This document shows, one piece after another, positions 35,970 to 48,396 of a DNA stretch of 64,000 nucleotides. This DNA is from Saposhnikovia divaricata (Eukaryota; Streptophyta; Magnoliopsida; Apiales; Apiaceae). Location: NCBI GenBank assembly GCA_036435485.1, contig CM071598.1, positions 195,031,148 to 195,095,147 on the forward strand. The letters are read 5' to 3'. The notes below the pieces were generated by a model, which was not told the origin of the DNA, searched no databases, and saw nothing but the letters and a program-made list of their open reading frames with translations. Both the position numbers and the translations under genes were made by a program. Within the stretch, counting starts at the first letter, position 1. Every line of letters starts with the position of its first letter.

Positions 35970-38965
35970 CTACCTCAGGAATAGGCGACAGATCCCTATC
36001 ATATATCCCCACCCTTACCCGCTTCCGGAGTGTGGTGCGATGTATCGGCGGCATCTGCTATAGCTGTTATATAAGCATAGGCAAGAGTGAGCTAAAATAG
36101 CTCAGCAAGATAACATTCTAAAAACCCGGTTTGAAATAAAACAATTTATAACAGAAAACTTTGAAAATATGTGTTATGTATTTAATGAACATTGCTCAAT
36201 AAAAATATAAATGATGAATTTACAAGGTAAATGAAGAAAACATTTCCTATAAGCATTTATATCTTGTTTGCGCAGCAATACCTCAACATAAACTTGCTTA
36301 TTATTCATTATGAAATCACTTCCCTTTTTATGAAAATATAATATCAGTTTCTCTTCAACTCCCTTAATACCATTCATTGTTCCATATAATTTCCTTCCTT
36401 TCAAAAATATTAAGGAAATCAAATTGTTATCAATTTCTTTTTAGAATTTATGGGATCTTCACCATAGCCAGATACGACAGTACGATGATCAGTCGCCATA
36501 TACATACCTGTTCCTGTTTACTAATAGTAGAAGGAATGATCCTCTCCGGTCATCATCCCTGGAGGAAAGTTCTCCACAATCCCCCCTGGGCAACACATGG
36601 GCCGGAATAAAATATTGCAAGCCGGACAACATTGAACTCAGCCCAAAGATAGAATCCCCATTATCAAGTTGTTATTCCATTTATTCTGAAAATTTCCTTT
36701 TCGTAATTCCATTTTCCAAATTACCCCATTTTATCCATAAAGTACCTTGCATTAATCATGTTCATAAATAATTTTCAGAAAATCAGGAAACATGTCCCTT
36801 GCCAAAGCGATAATATGAAATCATGTATACATATATACATTTTTCAACAAAATCATTTTCCAGGAATTTTATAATTTATTAAAGTAAAGATAAAAGAACT
36901 CTTGCCTGGAAGGGTCGTAGGGGTAATGTGTCTCTGATCAGTCTGGTGATCTATAAACAATCCAAAATTATTCAAGGTTAATCATTTAACATTTTTGAAA
37001 AGTCAAGTATATACTTTACTTAGGTTAAACTCATTTTCAAGTTAACTCATTAGACATCCCCCTAATATAACCCTTATTAACATCATTATAACCGACACTG
37101 GCTCGATATCAAGGCATTGAATGGTACTTATGCTTAGGGTATTTAAGTCATATAAGTCCTAGTGTCGATCGTTTACTAGAAAAGATTACACCTCGCGAGT
37201 TATTGACCGTTTTCTAAGTGATTTTCCAATGTTATTAATAAGTGCGCTCTTAAGGGATCCATTCACACTTAACTTAGATTCGAACATTTTTATAAAATTG
37301 AAAAACGGTCCTTTTTACACGAGGTCTTCTCTCGCACCATCCTTATGATCTCTAATATTTAATTACTAAGATTTGCCACTGGATTACATATTTTACAGGG
37401 GTTCAATTGCATTTACGAACTCGCACTTACGCTCCCGAAATACTTTTACTATTTTGGCCGTTTCTCCTAAACCGTTCATCAAATTTTTACGTACTTTATA
37501 TCAAAACGATCTATGAACCAAGATCTATCTTATCATGGCCATTTGGTATGTCCTAATGACTTTAACAGATTCGAGAATTTCTATCATTTACAAGTGATTT
37601 TTGTTTTAACGAAAATCGGGCATTATAACGGCTATACTTTCATACTTTCCAAAATTTTCACCCCTTCAACTCATCAATCAACACATATATCAATCCATAC
37701 ACCATGTGGTCATCATACCAGCCATGGGTTCCAACACAAAGCACTTCCATAATCAATCAAAACACTACTAAACATTTACATAACCATGATTTCACACTTA
37801 ATACAAACTTAACTCAAAAACCAATCATAAACTCAAGATTCAAACTAGGGTTTTCAAGTGGTATACCTTCCTTGATGTTGTACAAGCCTTACTAAACCTT
37901 GTATGATCCTTGTATAGCCTTATAGTAGCTTAGATCATCCAAAGAAAACAAGAAATCCAAGTTAGTAATTCTGAGTTACTATACACCAGCTGAAAGAACT
38001 GGAAAAACGAGGTTCTTACCTTGATTTTCTGGATGAGGATCCTAAAGAAGAGTTGTAGAGTATCTCAATACCTTTCCAACAAGTTATAGAACACAAAATT
38101 CTAATGAGAAATGAGGGAGTTATGCTCAAATTACCGAGCTGTTTTCTGTTTTGGCAGAATGGAGTTTCTTGGTTTGGTTTTTGTATATCTATCTCTTAAT
38201 CCCTTGTATTATTGTTATATACCTAGATGCATCTCTTTCAATGTGTTGTTTACTTGCCATTGGTCCAAATGTCAACACCATATTAAGCAACTCCATTTTG
38301 TAAAGGTGCAACTAAGCCATTCTTTTATTAGTTTACTTACACTTAAGTCATTTGATTTCTCCTTTTGTATCTCGTTAATAAAATCTACACGTTACGACTT
38401 ATAAGTAACATTCCATTACTTTATCGTGACACAATTCCTTAACTCCATATTATATCCCTTGATCCTTCGGTATCTTGGAAATTTCGGGAAAATTAAAAAT
38501 GCTATTTTTCAAATTCTGATAACTTTTACATACACTCTTTTTCCCCTTGGATCATTAATACGAACTCAGAAATCCGTTCCGGGTACTTCTATATAGTGTT
38601 GTATAATAATATTCTAGTTTCCACCGAAAACGCTATTCATCACTTATTTTCTTTTATTCCTTATATATTGTAAAAATGTCCTTCTCCCTTTTTGAGCGTT
38701 CCTTAACTCTTTCACGGAACCACTGGACTAATAATAAATATCGATTTGGATGACATGAGAATATTCTTTCTCCTTGGAATTACCATATCTTACTTCCCTG
38801 GGAGATAGATTATTCTAATCTAAGTTATCAACCAATCGTATTCTTTATTGCATATAAACATTTAAATCCAAGTCCATTCAATATTCGTTCATTAGAATGA
38901 CTGTTACACTTATATTTCATTACATAATAAAAGTTTTAATTCTACCAAAAATCCAAGGTCTTACA
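35572..38965 (-). repeat. 3' LTR of Tekay C
   Basis: 3,394 bp, with a 75-bp (AT)n run at 35892-35966. Short open frames inside it recur in the other LTR and are not genes. Confidence 0.92.
35892..35966. repeat. (AT)n microsatellite in the Tekay C 3' LTR
   Basis: About 75 bp of perfect AT. The matching run in the other LTR (45064-45139) has nearly the same length. Confidence 0.92.
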
Positions 38966-38984
38966 ATCTCCCCCCCTTAAAAGG
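38966..38984 (-). other. polypurine tract of Tekay C
   Basis: On the minus strand CCTTTTAAGGGGGGGAGAT lies directly before the 3' LTR start TGTAAGACC. Confidence 0.85.
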
Positions 38985-38998
38985 ATTCCGTCCTGGAA

Positions 38999-41900
38999 TC
39001 AGTCTGAAAAGAGATGGGGGTACTTTTCCAGCATTTCGCTCTCTAGTTCCCAAGTCGATTCTTCCACATTATGGTTCTGCCACAAAACTCTGACTAGCTT
39101 GACAACCTTGTTTCAGAGCACTTGTTCTTTTTGATCTATGATTTCCATAGGTTTCTCCACATAGGTTAGGTCTGGTTGTATGTCTACGTGTTCATATTCC
39201 ATGATATGCTTAGCGTCTGGATTATATTTTCTCAACATCTAAACATGAAACACGTTGTGCACTTGTTGCAAGTTTGGAGGTAATGCCAGTTCGTAAGCTA
39301 GGTCTCCGATGCGTCTTAAGATCTCAAATGGTCCAATGTATCTAGGACTCAGTTTTCCTTTCTTTCCAAACCTCATCAACCCTTTCCAAGGAGATACCTT
39401 TAAGAATACTAGGTCTCCCACTTCATATTCCTTATCCTTCTGAGCCAAATCTGCATACATCTTTTATCGATCTTGGGCTGCTACCATCCATCCTCTGATC
39501 AAGTCTACTACATCTTTAGGTCATTGAACCACTTCGGGCCCGAGCATCTTTCGCTCTCCAACTTCATCCCAGTATAAGGGAGATCTGCATTTCCTTCCAT
39601 AAAGGGCCTCGTAGGGTGGCATCCCTATGTTTGAATGAAAGCTATTGTTGTATGAGAATTCAATCAATGGCAATTGGTCATCCCAATTTCCTTTAAAGTC
39701 TATAGCACAGACTCTCAACATATCTTCCAATGTTTGAATGGTCCTTTTGCTTTGCCTGTCTGTCTGAGGGTGATAGGCGGTACTCATGTTCAGTCTAGTT
39801 CCTACACATTCTTGAAAGCTCCTCCAAAATCTGGAGTTGAATCTGGGATCTCGATCAGATACTATGGTGACTGGAACTCCATGTCGCGCTATTATCTCCT
39901 TTAAGTAGATATCTACTAATCTGTCGACCGTGTATCTTTCATTGATCGGAAGAAAGTGAGCTGACTTCGTTAGTCGGTCTATAATTACCCATATGGCGTC
40001 ATGATTAGCTTTGGTTCTGGGTAAACCTACTACGAAATCCATGGCTATGTGTTCCCATTTCCATTCGGGGATTTTTAAAGGGTGTAAAAGTCCACTGGGT
40101 CTCTAATGTTCCGCTTTTACTCATTGACATGTCAAGCATTTGCTTACCCACTGAGTTACATCCTTTTTAATGTTGGGCCACCAGTAATACTTTTTCAAAT
40201 CTCTGTACATCTTGGTGCTACCGGGATGCACCGAGTACTTCGAGTTATGTCCTTCATACAGAATTTCGTCCTCTAGCTCCTGCACATTTGGGATCCATAT
40301 CCTTGATGCGTACCTCATGATCCCTTCTTTATCTCTTTCACACTTAATTTCTTCCCTAGTCATTATCTCTTCCTTCGAGTTCTTTTCTTCCTCCATTATT
40401 CGTTCTTGACATAGTCTAATCTTTTCTAACAATGGGGGGTTGGATTCAAATTTCCATCAACCTTTCTTGACCATCTCCTGGTATCCTTACCTCGATTTCC
40501 AACTTCTCGAAGACTCTTATTAACTCTTCTTCTGAAGTTATCATTTTGAGTTTCTCCTTCCTACTAAGGGCTTCAGCCACCACATTAGCTTTTCCCGGAT
40601 GATAACGAATCTCACAATCATAAACCTTTATTAGCTCCAACCACCTTCTCTGGCGCATGTTAAGCTCCTTCTGGGTAAAGATATACTTAAGGCTCTTATG
40701 GTCAGTATAAATCTCACACTTCTCTCCATACAAATAATGTCTCCAGATTTTCAGTGCAAATACTATGGCAGCCAACTCCAGGTCATGTGTAGGGTACTTT
40801 AACTCATACTCCTTCAATTGTCTTGACGCATGTGCAACCACCTTGCGTATGAGATGCATCACTGAAAATTACAAAGTTCCATTTTTCATCTGGTAAGGTT
40901 AGTACTGGTGCTGTCATTAATCTTTTCTTTAACTCCTGGAAACTCTCCTCACACTTATCTGTCCACACAAACTTCTCAGTTTTACGAGTGAGTCGGGTTA
41001 ATGGTGCCGCTATTTTGGCGAAATCCTGCACAAACCTCCTATAATATCCAGCCAATCCCACAAAACTTCTTACTTCCGTTGGAGTCTTTGGTCTTTCCCA
41101 ATTTGAAATTGCTTCTACCTTTGCGGGATCAACTAAAACTCCTTCCTTACTTATCACATGTCCTAGAAACTGGACTTCTCGCAACCAGAATTCACACTTC
41201 GAAAATTTAGCGTACAGCCGCTCTTGCCTCAAGGTTTCTAAGAGTATCCTCAAATGCTCCTCATGTTCTTTCTGATTCCTTGAATAAACCAATATATCAT
41301 CAATGAAGACTATAACAAACTTATCCAGATATTTCTTGAAGATCCTATTCATTAAGTCCATGAAAGCTGCCGGCACATTGGTGATATCCGGATCTTAAGT
41401 CTATCTTTAAAAAGTACTCGGCACCCTTCAATTGGTCGAACAAATCATCTATCCTCCGTAATGGATATTTATTCTTGATCGTCCACTTGTTCAGCTCTTT
41501 ATAATCTATGCACAACCTCATACTCCCGTCCTTCTTCTTGACAAATAAAATAGGTGCTCCCCACGGAGATACACTAGGTCGAATAAAGCCCTTATTAAGA
41601 AGTTCTTGCAATTGGGAGGCTAATTCCTTTAGCTCAATCGGGGCTAGCCTATACGGGCCTTTTGAAACTGGTGCTGCTCATGGCACCAAGTCTATAACGA
41701 ACTCTATCTCCCTATCAGGTGGCAATTCAGGAAGATCTTCTGGTAATACATCCGTAAACTCATTAACTATAGGAATCCTACTTAGGTCAGGTGCTTTCTT
41801 AGTGGCATCTATCACATAAGCTAAGTACGACTCACATCCTTGGCGTATCAATCTTTTAGCTTGTTTGCTAGTCAGAAATTGTTTACTTTGTCTTTGCCCT

Positions 41901-43308
41901 TTGAACACCAACTCTTTACCTTCAGGTAACCTTATTCTTACTTTCTTTCCCTTGCAGTCAATATTAGCTTCATTCTTTGATAACCAATCCATTCCTAAGA
42001 TAACATCAAACTCTCCTAATTTCAGAGGAATCAAATCTACTTGAAGTTGACATCCTTCGAATTCTAGGTCACGGTTTAGATATACTTGTTTAATTTGAAT
42101 GACTTCCTGATTAGCTATCTCTACCCGTAAGGGTTATTGTAATAATTCTGCCTTAAGTTTCAATTTACTAGCAAAGTCTTGGGATATAAAAGATTTGGTC
42201 GCTCCCGAGTCGAATAAAACATTTGCGCTTAAGGATTTGAGTTGGATCGTACCTGCAATCACATCTGGATGCCTCACTGCGTCCCTCAATGTCATATTAA
42301 ATGTTCTGGCAGTAGGAGGTCTATTCGAAGCACTACCACTTTGCCTTGTTGCAGATGAACCACCAGAACGGCAATCTTTAGCCATGTGTCCCAATTTTCC
42401 ACATTGAAAACATTTGAGGTCTACTAAATCCTGGATTCCTTGCAGTTTGAGACCCCTGTCCTTTACTGAATTTACTAGGAAAATTCCTTCCACTTGAACT
42501 TCCTTTCAGCTTTCCTTTTCTTATTCTCTCGGTCTTTTTGCACTTGTTCGCTTCCTGCCTCTATTATCGATGCCTTCTGAACTATCGTGGCATAATCAGT
42601 TAATTCAAAGGCTGCCACTCGAGTCTGTGTCCATGGTTTCAACCCTAGCTGAAATCTTCTTGCCCGCTTCTCTTCGGAATTTACGAACTCCGGTAAAAAC
42701 CTAGACAGTTCTGTAAACTTAGATTCATATTCAGCCACTGATAGGTTATTCTGCTTCAACTCCAGAAATTTTGTCTCCATTTGGTTTTCCAGATCTTTGG
42801 GTGAATACTTGTCAAGAAACATCCTGGTAAATCTCTCCCAAGTTATTACTCCTGCTCCTTCTAAGTTCCTTTTTGCCTCCTACCAATAATTAGCTTCTTC
42901 TTTTAGGAGATAGGCAGCAAAGATTGTTTTCTGACCCTCATCTACATTCAGTATTTCAAAAGCTTTTTCCATCTCTTTCAGCCATGCCCTGGCTGCAACT
43001 GGATCGACGGTTCCTTCAAATTCAGGGGGTTTCAATGACTTAAAAGCACGGAATGAATTGGCTACTGGATTAGGTGGAACTGGTGGTGGTTGAGGGTTCT
43101 GATGCATAGCTAAATTCTGCCTCAATAAGTCCATAAATTGATTTAAGGGATCTCCTCCCTGGTCCCCTTCTTGGTCAGCAAATTCATATTCTTCTTCTTC
43201 ATAATCTGATTCATCAATAGCCCTTTCATTCTGTCTAATATTCTCTACGATATGGCTGCCTTGGTCCGCAGCATTTGGATTTGATCTTGTATTTCTTTTA
43301 GGCGGCAT
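38999..43308 (-). pseudogene. gag-pol: Tekay C gag-pol, heavily degraded
   Basis: Start at MPPKRN (43308), final stop at 38999-39001 after a chromodomain-like end (STWELESEM). Lesions seen: TAG after YW in gag (about 42877), a frameshift near 42480, stops near 42132 and 41676, loss of about 30 RT residues with a frameshift near 41385 (the TAFRTRYGHYEF block is gone), a shift and loss in RNase H near 40860, a shift near 40440, stops near 40119 and 39519, and further stops at about 39467, 39236 and 39113. The zinc knuckle (CFQCGKLGHMAKDC), protease DSGAT, RT FIDD, integrase HHCC and SDRDPRF are recognisable. The integrase catalytic Glu is Lys (AAA at 39746-39748). The copy cannot encode working enzymes. 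Confidence 0.92.
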
Positions 43309-43716
43309 GATTCTGTAAATAACAATATTCTCCATTAATTACCTAAATTGGGGCACAATATTCATTATTCCCATATTCAATAAATATATCATTAGTTAAC
43401 ATATTTAGATAACACCATTTTAATCAATATCCAGATATAAGACAGCTCAACAAAATATGAGTAAACTACACTTGTTAAGATAAATACATCACAACCTGTG
43501 AATAACATTTTTCATTAATTAATATATATGCTTCATAATGTATACAGTTTGACCCTCAAACGATACTGATACGTGCTAATTTGATACAACAAAAGTACTA
43601 CCAACATTCCTCTAATCAAACTAGGATTAATACAGTAAACACTAGGATAATCCTCCAAAATAACACCACTGAGGTGACTATAGTCTAATTAGTGACTAAG
43701 ATCTACTAACTATAGA
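43309..43716 (-). other. Tekay C spacer between leader ORF and gag
   Basis: Non-coding AT-rich sequence of about 400 bp, in the same position as the 570-bp spacer of Tekay B. No signal recognised. Confidence 0.5.
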
Positions 43717-44511
43717 TCATGGCAATCCTGCTCTGATGATATCGCTCAGTTGAACCATAGCAGATGTAATAACCTGGTCTACCTCATCTCTACACTCTGG
43801 TGCCCCTCTCCCTGTTGTCAACTCCCTAATGCGAGCAAGTGATCGCATCTCTACGCTGATCAGTCCTACAGATATCCCCTCCGGAATCTGGGCTGTCCTA
43901 CCCGAAGGTCCAGCCAACCTCTACAACAACATATCCACCATACGGCGGGACTCTGCCAACTGTCCCTCCAAAAGCTGATAATCTGTCAATAGAGTAACAT
44001 TTATAGCATCTCCTGCTGGTGGGTGGGCCTCTAGTGGGGGTGCCTCTATGGGTGAGGGTGGAGCTACAAGTGGGGGTGGATCATCAAAGGGGGTTGGATC
44101 TGCCTCTGAATCCTCCGAAGGATCCGAATCCTCCAAAGGGTCTACCTCCTCCTCAGGGTCGTCCAATGGGACTGGACTCAGCGCTGGTGATGGCACTGGA
44201 GCAGGTGGAACAGGAATCATCTGAATATCTCTAAACACCGGCTGCTCCTCTACCTCAGTCTCAATCCTAGGACGTCTAGGTGCCGGAACATCCTCCTCCA
44301 GAACCTCTGGCCTCACCCTAGAGGGACCTGCCTCATCCGACCCGACTGCTGGTCTCTGTCCCCTCACATATGGCACTACTGCCATAGCATCCCTATGCTG
44401 CTGTCTATGTCCGACCCGGACTCTCCTCCTCAAACCTGCTACGACATGCGAGGGAATCTCATACCGCACTCCTCTAACTGTACAACCTCCTCCTCTGTAA
44501 TCCCTCGCCAC
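43717..44511 (-). pseudogene. leader ORF upstream of gag in Tekay C (unknown function)
   Basis: About 264 codons in one frame with a single TAG at 43918-43920, probably from CAG. Order: a basic Arg-rich N-terminal region, a long acidic Pro/Asp/Glu stretch (about 43990-44300), then a helical C-terminal part containing DYQLLEGQLAESRRM, and, after the stop, a segment ending near VDQVITSAMVQL. The open frame has no clear ATG. It may begin further upstream (44511 is a GTG codon). The helical part aligns by eye with the leader ORF of Tekay B (DYxLL-x3-LAExRxM pattern). It is not a known gag or pol domain, and the role is unknown. Confidence 0.65.
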
Positions 44512-44727
44512 CCATCGTGACTCGCCTCACCAGTCCGCTCCTCCTCATATAATAAAACATAACTCTTATTAGTAATAATATATAAAATCTTAATCCCTAC
44601 TTAGGGTCAGTACTATATCCGATAGACCGACCTTGAACTCGATATGAGTTCACGCATTATATCATATATATATATACACATATCTTTGCCTTATTAACAC
44701 TATTGTTCCTGAGCAGTATGACTCTGA

Positions 44728-44739
44728 GCTCTGATACCA
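44728..44739 (-). other. primer binding site of Tekay C (tRNA-iMet)
   Basis: On the minus strand TGGTATCAGAGC follows the LTR end TGTCACA after a few bases. It sets the 5' LTR edge at 44744. Confidence 0.9.
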
Positions 44740-44743
44740 TTTC

Positions 44744-45061
44744 TGTGACACCCCTAGATCCGGGGTCAGGGATCCAGGTCATCACGGTCCAATTTCCATT
44801 TAAACATATTATACTCTTGATACTTGAAAAATTTAATGACATTATATACGCACACTATTGACCCCACACTTATAACAACACACACCAGGCATATGCTCAG
44901 AGAACATCATCCATCATTAAAAATAGTTAAAGTAAAGTTATTATTACAAACCCAGAATATTTAAGTAGCATTGCTGAAAATACTTCTACAGGAAGCATAT
45001 CAACAACCAAAATATATTACAACAACCTTCTGATTTAACTTACACACGTCTAGTCATACCC

Positions 45062-45141
<80 letters not shown>

Positions 45142-48129
45142 CTACCTCAGGAATAGGCGACAGATCCCTATCATATATCCCCGCCCTTACCCGCTTCTGG
45201 AGTGTGGTGCGACGTATCGGCGACATCTGCTATAGCTGTTACACAAACATAGGCAAGATTGAGCTAAAATAGCTCAGCAAGATAACATTCTAAAAACCTG
45301 GTTTGAAATAAAACAATTTATAAAAGAAAACTTTGAAAATATGTGTTATGTATTTAACGAACATTGCTCAATAAAAATATAAATGATGAATTTACAAGGT
45401 AAGTGAAGAAAACATTTCCTATAAGCATTTATATATTGTTTGCGCAGCAATACATCAACATAAACTTGCTTATCATTCATTATGAAATCACTTCCCTCTT
45501 TTATGAAAATATAATATCAGTTTCTCTTCAACTCCCTTAATACCATTCATTGTTCCATATAATTTCCTTCCTTTCAAAAATATTAAGGAAATCAAATTGT
45601 TATCAATTCCTTTTTAGAATTTATGGGATCTTCACCATATCCAGATACGACAATACGATGATCAGTCGCCCTATACGTACCTGTTCCTGTTTACTATTAG
45701 TAGAAGGAATGATCCTCTCCGGTCATCATCCCTGGAGGAAAGTTCTCCACAATCCCCCCTCGGCAACACATGGGCCGGAATAAAATATTGCAAGCTGGAC
45801 TACATTGAACTCAGCCCAAAGATAGAATCCCCATTATCAAGTTGTTATTCCATTTATTCTGAAAATTTCCTTTTCGTAATTCCATTTTCCAAATTACCCC
45901 ATTTTATCCATAAAGTACCTTGCATTAATCATTTTCATAAATAATTTTCAGAAAATCAGGAAACATGTCCCTTGCCAAAGCGATAATATGAAATCATGTA
46001 TACATATATACATTTTTCAACATAATCATTTTCCAGGAATTTTATAATTTATTAAAGTAAAGATGAAAGAACTCTTGCCTGGAAGGGTCGTAGGGGTAAT
46101 GTGTCTCTGATCTGTCCGGTGATCTATAAACAATCCAAAATTATTCAAGGTTAATCACTTAACATTTTTGAAAAGTCAAGTATATACTTTACTTAGGTTA
46201 AACTCATTTTCAAGTTAACTCATTAGACATCCCCTAACATAACCCTTATTAACATCATTATAACCGACACTGGCTCGATATCAAGGCATTGAATGGTACT
46301 TATGCTTGGGGTACTTAAGTCATATAAGTCATAGTGTCGATCCTTTACTAGAAAATATTACACCTCGCGAGTTATTGACCGTTTTCTAAGTGATTTTCCA
46401 ATGTTATTACTAAGTGCGCTCTTAAGGGATCCATTCGCACTTAACTTAGATTCGAACATTTTTATAAAATTGAAAAACGATCCTTTTTACATGAGGTCTT
46501 CTCTCACACCTTCCTTATGATCTCTAATATTTAATTACTAAGATTTGCCACTGGATTACATATTTTACAGGGGTTTAATTGCATTTACGAACTCGCACTT
46601 ACGCTCCCGAACTACTTTTACTATTTTGGCCGTTTCTCCTAAACCGTTCATCAGATTTTTACATACTTTATATCAAAACGATCTATGAACCAAGATCTAT
46701 CTTATCATGGCCATTTGGTATGTCCTAATGACCTTAACAGATTCGAGAATTTCTGTCTTTTACAAGTGATTTTTGTTTTAACGAAAATCGGGCATTATAA
46801 CGGCTATACTTTCATACTTTCCAAAATTTTCACCCCTTCAACTCATCAATCAACACATATATCAATCCATACACCATGTGGTCATCATACCAGCCATGGG
46901 TTCCAACACAAAGCACTTCCATAATCAATCAAAACACTACTAAACATTTACATAACCATGATTTCACACTTAATACAAACTTAACTCAAAAACCAATCAT
47001 AAACTCAAGATTCAAACTAGGGTTTTCAAGTGGTATACCTTCCTTGATGTTGTAAAAACCTTACTAAACCTTGTATGATCCTTGTATAACCTTATAGTAG
47101 CTTAGATCATCCAAAGAAAACAAGAAATCCAAGTTAGTAATTCGGAGTCACTATACACCAGCTGAAAGAACTGGAAAAACGAGGTTCTTACCTTGCTTTT
47201 CTGGATGAGGATCCTAAAGAAGAGTTGTATAGTATCTTAATACCATTCCAACAAGCTATAGAACACAAAATTCTAATGAGAAATGAGGGCGTTATGCTCA
47301 AATTACCGAGCTGTATTCTATTTTGGCAGAATGGAGTTTCTTGGTTTGGGTTTTGTATATATATCTCTTAATCCCTTGTATTATTGTTATATACCTAGAT
47401 GCATCTCTTTTAATGTGTTTTTTACTTGCCATTGGTCCAAATGTCAACACCATATTAAGCAACTCCATTTTGTAAAAGTGCAACTAAGCCTTTCTTTTAT
47501 TAGTTGACTTACACTTAAGTCATTTGATTTCTCCTTTTGTATCTCGTTAATAAAATCAATACGTTACGATTTATAAGTAGAATTCCATTACTTTATAATT
47601 CCTTAACTCCATATTTTATCCCTTGATCCTTAGGTATCTTGGAAATTTCGGGAAAAGTAAAAGTGCTATTTTTCAAATTCTGATAACTTTTACATACACT
47701 CTTTTTCCCCTTGGATCATTAATACGAACTCAGAAATTCGTTCCGGGTACTTCTATATAGTGTTGTCTAATAATATTCTAGTTTGCACCAAAAACACTAT
47801 TCATCACTTATTTTCTTTTATTCCTTATATATTGTAAAAATGTCCTTGTCCCCTTTTGAGCGTTCCTTAACTCTTTCACGGAACCACTGGACTAATAATA
47901 AATATCGATTTGGATGACATGAGAATATTCTTCCTCCTTGGAATTACCATATCTTACTTCCCTGGGAGATAGATTATTCTAATCTAATTTATCAACCAAT
48001 CGTATTCTTCATTGCATATAAACATTTAAATCCAAGTCCATTCAATATTCGTTCATTAGAATGACTGTTACATTTATATTTCATTACATAATAAAAGTTT
48101 TAATTCTACCAAAAATCTGAGGTCTTACA
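44744..48129 (-). repeat. 5' LTR of Tekay C
   Basis: 3,386 bp, matching 35572-38965 throughout with scattered substitutions and small indels. It contains the (AT)n run at 45064-45139. Confidence 0.92.
45064..45139. repeat. (AT)n microsatellite in the Tekay C 5' LTR
   Basis: About 75 bp of perfect AT, counterpart of 35892-35966. Confidence 0.92.
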
Positions 48130-48249
48130 GACATTGTTCTTGCTATGGAAGAAAATGAAAAGAAGAAAGATAAATAAGCTGAAGAAAAGAAGAAAAATGA
48201 GAATCTGCAAGCCAAAGCTCAAGAGATGAATCCAAAAGGATATGGCTAG
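48130..48249 (+). pseudogene. SIRE third ORF, part 3 (C-terminus)
   Basis: The last codons of the third ORF after Tekay C. A Lys/Glu-rich helical tail with a TAA near 48176 ends at a TAG at 48247-48249. The frame joins that of 35270-35571 once Tekay C is removed, which proves the insertion lies inside one ORF. Confidence 0.75.
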
Positions 48250-48385
48250 TAATTCTTCATAACTTGTAAGGATGCCTCTTTGTATTTTCAATCAAGTTAC
48301 ATACCTGTACTTTTCAAGTTTTATCTTTATGTATGATAGGTTTGTTATCAGACATGAAATTGTGACTAAGGGTCATACTCACAAT

Positions 48386-48396
48386 TCGGGGGAGAT
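48386..48396 (+). other. polypurine tract of the SIRE element
   Basis: TTCGGGGGAGA(T) immediately upstream of the 3' LTR start TGTTAGTC. It primes plus-strand DNA synthesis and fixes the LTR start at 48397. Confidence 0.85.

Larger units (their letters stand above)
35572..48129 (-). mobile_element. Tekay-type Gypsy retrotransposon C, nested in the SIRE third ORF
   Basis: Minus-strand element of 12,558 bp. Target duplication gacat at 35567-35571 and 48130-48134. LTRs are 3,394 and 3,386 bp, sense start TGTAAGACC and end GGGTGTCACA. An iMet primer site and polypurine tract are present, and gag-pol ends in a chromodomain-like segment. About 10 differences occur in the first 325 bp of the LTRs, roughly 3%, so it is much older than Tekay B. 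Its coding region is heavily damaged. Confidence 0.93.
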
